Below, one piece after another: positions 54,401 to 56,126 of a stretch of 56,126 nt of DNA. Source of the stretch: Hallerella sp964587155. GTDB lineage: Bacteria; Fibrobacterota; Fibrobacteria; Fibrobacterales; Fibrobacteraceae. The notes under the pieces were generated by a model. The model was given only the letters and a program-made list of their open reading frames with translations, had not been told where the DNA came from and made no database searches. Each line of letters starts with the position of its first letter. Position 1 is the stretch's first letter. The DNA lies in contig CAZPKF010000018.1 of the NCBI GenBank assembly GCA_964587155.1, forward strand, positions 1-56,126, written 5' to 3'. The position numbers were made by a program, and so were the translations under genes.

Positions 54401-54634
54401 GGGAATGACGCTGTTCAAGAAGTTGTCGCGGGGGCAAAATACTACGAGTCTAAAGAAAATATTATTTTTAAAACAAGCGTTGTCTCAAATTCTTATTTTT
54501 CAACGCAGGCAAAAGATCTCGCCAAAGCAAATAATGTTGAATTAATTGACGGCAAAACATTGCATTCAAAGCTTTCGACGGTTAAAATATCTTGGCGAGA
54601 TGTCCACGAAATGGAACGAAATAGAATGAGGTAA
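51485..54634 (+). CDS. zorD: Zorya ZorD (SNF2-type helicase with Mrr-like nuclease domain)
   Basis: 1049 residues. About 430 N-terminal residues have no clear motif. The SNF2 ATPase starts with LKKHQEEGIAWLQ, Walker A GDDMGLGKT at 451-459 and the DEAQ box near 555-558. Motif III is MTGTPVEN, and the helicase C lobe has MSPLAAGIGLNVVGANHVIHYSRHWNPA and the QATDRVYRIGQ arginine-finger motif. The C-terminal 110 residues (about 935-1049) are an Mrr-like restriction endonuclease fold: KSGDKGVDVLVYGSGNIAIQCKH supplies the D...QxK metal site. A nuclease arm together with the helicase is the type I Zorya effector, which degrades phage DNA near the motor. Last large gene of the operon. Confidence 0.93.
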   Translation: MFMFNIKNNEVFFPYDKENSFKSLILTNLLDNALARETQDFCVVPIQSLYELDSFERSALGLPEMYPYTILVEGSGILTTSKFRYKISFRIFENGNVLPKIQSNGPIVKLKFNDEETDYLLTKEQYALISAINEFNELPIDQKNDAKNLESLSQIQSLAHNAKAVLSRTLENREIVNPQKLKIHLDSNEIQSDFGSKNNEEFTRQIDSEQSVKSLYSARRNKESSYLTLNDNIKPIVEKIKKQRKSKDAAEFQKIIEHPEAFFDTDYADISEFYSERVIGIGLYEPKIYPFISPYKSEWIPSFKIEDRTNGTKNLIIRSIAELKTLEDSLANAKSEGKKYFDFNGINLTVPNAESIIKHAKEVLSKKEPVESQGALSVEKKKETAKVLIIEDNVEQIGFDQSTGQIKLPKTAVLMKDEALKGGIALKKHQEEGIAWLQYCLEKKAQGVLLGDDMGLGKTLQVLYLIDWHYRKFNRENKPYLIVAPVSLLENWSNEYQKFFENGMSFNIVRHAPAVNDNEFISRHSFKHIMLMSYECLRRGQLTMGLLDFAIIAIDEAQKIKEPGTRITNAVKALKGDFKIAMTGTPVENTFMNLWCIMDFAVPGFMGTAKEFAKKYQAPLKSSSTDIKKLGEQLHKEMGGYFLRRLKCDVAKELPPKHLMFKEEPMPKEQLNRYLMSIDIGGKPEPGDALRRIQELKRISDHPYLDEKRWEDFPNSELINSSAKLIATIKILDEIRLKGEKVIVFTERRDMQRMLQRIFLDNYELTTSIINGESKSSTEGNNPSRQKTIDNFQEKEGFNIIIMSPLAAGIGLNVVGANHVIHYSRHWNPAKENQATDRVYRIGQTKEVFIYYPMAVADNFDSFDKVLDGLLKRKMNLANASLYPTDQIEVTRNDLESKIFGEQTSKANDSPITEDDVRKMDEYLFESFVAALYTKLGFNCKVTPKSGDKGVDVLVYGSGNIAIQCKHGKTSVGNDAVQEVVAGAKYYESKENIIFKTSVVSNSYFSTQAKDLAKANNVELIDGKTLHSKLSTVKISWRDVHEMERNRMR

Positions 54635-54649
54635 ATCGGCAGGCCTTCT

Positions 54650-54802
54650 ATGTTAACAACCTTTTTGATAGTCTTGGGCATATTAACCCTTTTGGGAGCA
54701 GGAACAGCAGAAGATGCGTGCGCCATTACATTGCTGCTAAAAATCCTTCCCATTTTAATTGTATTTGTAGTTATCGTCTTTATTGTCATTTGCAAAAGCT
54801 GA
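54650..54802 (+). CDS. Small two-helix membrane protein downstream of zorD
   Basis: 50 residues from ATG 54650 to TGA 54802; AGG precedes at eight bases. Two hydrophobic segments, LTTFLIVLGILTLLGAG and ITLLLKILPILIVFVVIVFIVI, are joined by an acidic TAEDAC turn, with a short KS end. It starts 15 nt after the zorD stop in the same direction, so it is probably on the zor transcript. No family recognised. It could be an accessory or regulator of the motor, or the toxin-like part of an unrelated unit; alternatively a chance hydrophobic frame. Confidence 0.45.
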   Translation: MLTTFLIVLGILTLLGAGTAEDACAITLLLKILPILIVFVVIVFIVICKS

Positions 54803-55218
54803 TTCCCTTCGGCAAGCCACCTCTGTTAGATTCAAATTATCGAGAAGAACTTGTGTTCCCCGGGCTCTCGCTTTCAACACTTTTTCCTAGCACATTTCTC
54901 AAAGTTGAACGAGCCTTGCTATTGCTTACTCGAAACGTCTTGTCTGCGCAAAATTGCACGTTGTTTTTGGGGCTTGCAAAATAGCACTTGCAAATACTTT
55001 CAAAATTTTGTTCAAGAACAAAACAGATTCCACAAAAGTCGGAGTCCCTTTGGTGTTCAAACGCAAGAACGTCACAACAAACACCTGAACCGTTTACGCT
55101 GATGTTAGGGTTCTCCGAAAAACTCAGGAATCTTAGATATTTTCAATCGTCACGTGATATTCAACGCCTCCAACAACGACAAAATTTAATTAGAAGAAGA
55201 TTGATTTCCGCTGAGCGA
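54803..55218. other. Intergenic region with decayed coding fragments
   Basis: No intact gene. A plus-strand stretch around 54988-55100 reads ALANTFKILFKNKTDSTKVGVPLVFKRKN before a stop and looks like an eroded coding fragment without a recognisable family. No terminator for the zor operon was found here. Confidence 0.5.
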
Positions 55219-55400
55219 ATGCCCCGCCAATTAAAGAAGACCTGCCCGGGTTGCGGAATTGAAAAAACGTATAGTGAATTCTATCATAATAGTACCAAGA
55301 AGGACTAGATAACGGCATATGCAAGGATTGCCAGAAGACTGCCGCATTCCGCATCAAAAAGCAGTTCAAAAGATGGATGATAATGAAGACTGTAAACTGA
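55219..55400 (+). pseudogene. Frameshifted zinc-ribbon (phage/HNH-type) gene
   Basis: The first frame reads MPRQLKKTCPGCGIEKTYSEFYHNSTKKD and stops at 55308. Shifting frame gives GLDNGICKDCQKTAAFRIKKQFKRW. Joined, CPGCG..EFY...KD G..CKDC is the four-cysteine zinc-ribbon start of small phage-borne HNH or DNA-binding proteins. A small deletion near 55303 explains the break. It belongs to the mobile debris downstream of the Zorya operon. Confidence 0.6.
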
Positions 55401-55485
55401 ACCGTGTCACATCCTAAACACCCAAAACAATGCAGGGAAAGGATTGTGACAATGACAAGCGAAGAACAACTAGGGCGGAACCTTA

Positions 55486-55771
55486 GAACCCGAAGTCGTC
55501 AAGAAGTGCGAAAGCATCCTTGCAGAAGGTCTGTCCGACAAGATCATCAGGGTTTACGCCACAGGACAGAGTGCGCAACATAAGCAAGTTCATCGAGGAA
55601 AACTACGGCAGTTTTATCTCTGCGGAAACCATAAGCCATATCTCGGAAAAGGTCTGTTCCGAAATCCAGACGAAACGACAGGATGCCATTTGGAGGTCTC
55701 TTGAAGGAATGAGGAATGCCATTCCTGTTAATAATCGTCTTTTTAATGAGGCACGTTGCAACTTCAAATAG
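55486..55771 (+). pseudogene. IS256-family (mutator) transposase remnant
   Basis: One frame reads EPEVVKKCESILAEGLSDKIIRVYATGQS; the next, displaced by a 2-nt loss at about 55570, continues VRNISKFIEENYGSFISAETISHISEKV. Together they match the IS256 segment in which a target-binding helix-turn-helix (YARGMSxRDIxxxLxxxYGxxxSxxTIS) precedes the catalytic core. The DDE core itself is absent, so this is an inactive fragment. Confidence 0.7.
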
Positions 55772-55781
55772 TCCATTCACT

Positions 55782-56126
55782 TCACATTGCTAAACGCGCG
55801 GAACATTCTGTGATAGAGCCGCTGATGGAACATTCTTCCGACCGATGTTCGTTTTTCCTCCTTGCAAATATTTGGAGCTCTAACCAAGCTCGCGTAGAGA
55901 ATCTATCAAAGCTTTTGATGAAGACTTTTAGTGCATTATCGAAACAGTTCTCGTCAATTTTGAATATAGCGTTATCGGAATTTCGTTTTATTAGAACAGG
56001 GTAGCCCGTCAAAAGAGAATTTATTGTACAAGGGAATAAGAAATCCCGGATTGTTTGGGGTTCCAAGAAAAACGCTTTCCCGTAGATGCCGCGAACGCCG
56101 AGGGCGAAGACGAAAGCCGTTCTCGC
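55782..56126 (-). CDS. Hypothetical open frame, partial (runs off right edge)
   Basis: The minus-strand frame stays open from 56126 to a stop at 55782. At the edge it reads ARTAFVFALGVRGIYGKAFFLEPQTIRDFLFP, then INSLLTGYPVLIKRNSDNAIFKIDENCFDNALKVF, then a basic end. No family recognised and the start lies outside the window. It may be the tail of a gene or a decayed fragment of the neighbouring mobile DNA. Confidence 0.3.
   Translation of the reverse strand, partial: ARTAFVFALGVRGIYGKAFFLEPQTIRDFLFPCTINSLLTGYPVLIKRNSDNAIFKIDENCFDNALKVFIKSFDRFSTRAWLELQIFARRKNEHRSEECSISGSITECSARLAM

Noticed and set aside
1..56126. CRISPR arrays and tRNA or rRNA genes
   Set aside because: No regularly spaced direct repeats and no cloverleaf-like T-arm patterns were seen in the intergenic regions on reading both strands.

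Overview
The window looks like chromosomal DNA of a cellulose-degrading Fibrobacter-type bacterium (phylum Fibrobacterota). The basis is the dense set of lipoprotein and secreted cellulases (two GH45, three GH8, one GH5), Ser-rich linkers behind lipoprotein signals, C-terminal beta-rich tails of the type IX sorting kind, and giant multi-domain surface proteins. No rRNA, tRNA or CRISPR array was recognised.

Layout. 1-930 (minus) is the 5' part of ileS (eukaryote-like IleRS, type 2). Directly upstream on the minus strand lies an operon of three envelope or secreted proteins: a lipoprotein, a 3891-residue lipase/LamG/CBM3-like giant and a LolA-like protein. At 14.3-14.6 kb a second copy of the ileS 5' end appears in the same orientation, interrupted by 100 Ns. 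It breaks off after codon 310 into a GC-rich two-hairpin repeat. The giant-protein operon is therefore bracketed by direct repeats of the ileS 5' end. 15-17.5 kb holds a B12-type radical SAM protein, a MORN-like protein and a ferredoxin. 17.7-20.8 kb holds two GH45 cellulase lipoproteins. 21.1-24.7 kb holds tmk and secA. 24.8-26.6 kb holds a solo OLD-family ATPase/TOPRIM nuclease. 26.7-29.1 kb holds a small hypothetical gene and a Ktr/Trk potassium uptake pair. A BASS-type transporter follows at 29.2 kb. 30.2-35.8 kb is a five-gene oligopeptide/oligosaccharide ABC importer on the minus strand. 36.1-38.05 kb is argB-argD. 38.3-47.2 kb is a cellulase cluster: two GH8 lipoproteins and a secreted carbohydrate-binding-like protein on minus, then GH8 and GH5 enzymes on plus.

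47.3-56.1 kb is an accessory island that is visibly more AT-rich than its surroundings. A second copy of the two-hairpin repeat and a 121-nt imperfect palindrome precede a complete Zorya type I anti-phage operon (zorA-zorB-zorC-zorD, with an Mrr-like nuclease domain on ZorD). A tiny two-helix membrane protein follows zorD. Degraded mobile DNA (a zinc-ribbon gene and an IS256-type transposase, both frameshifted) fills the right end.

How the parts fit together. The GH45, GH8 and GH5 enzymes would attack cellulose and beta-glucan at the cell surface or outside the cell, and the ABC importer may take up oligomers (inference). Zorya and perhaps the OLD protein are phage defence. The most unusual structural point is the 13.4-kb cargo segment lying between direct ileS repeats. 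The most unusual sequence-level points are the structured leader and the small membrane gene attached to the Zorya operon.
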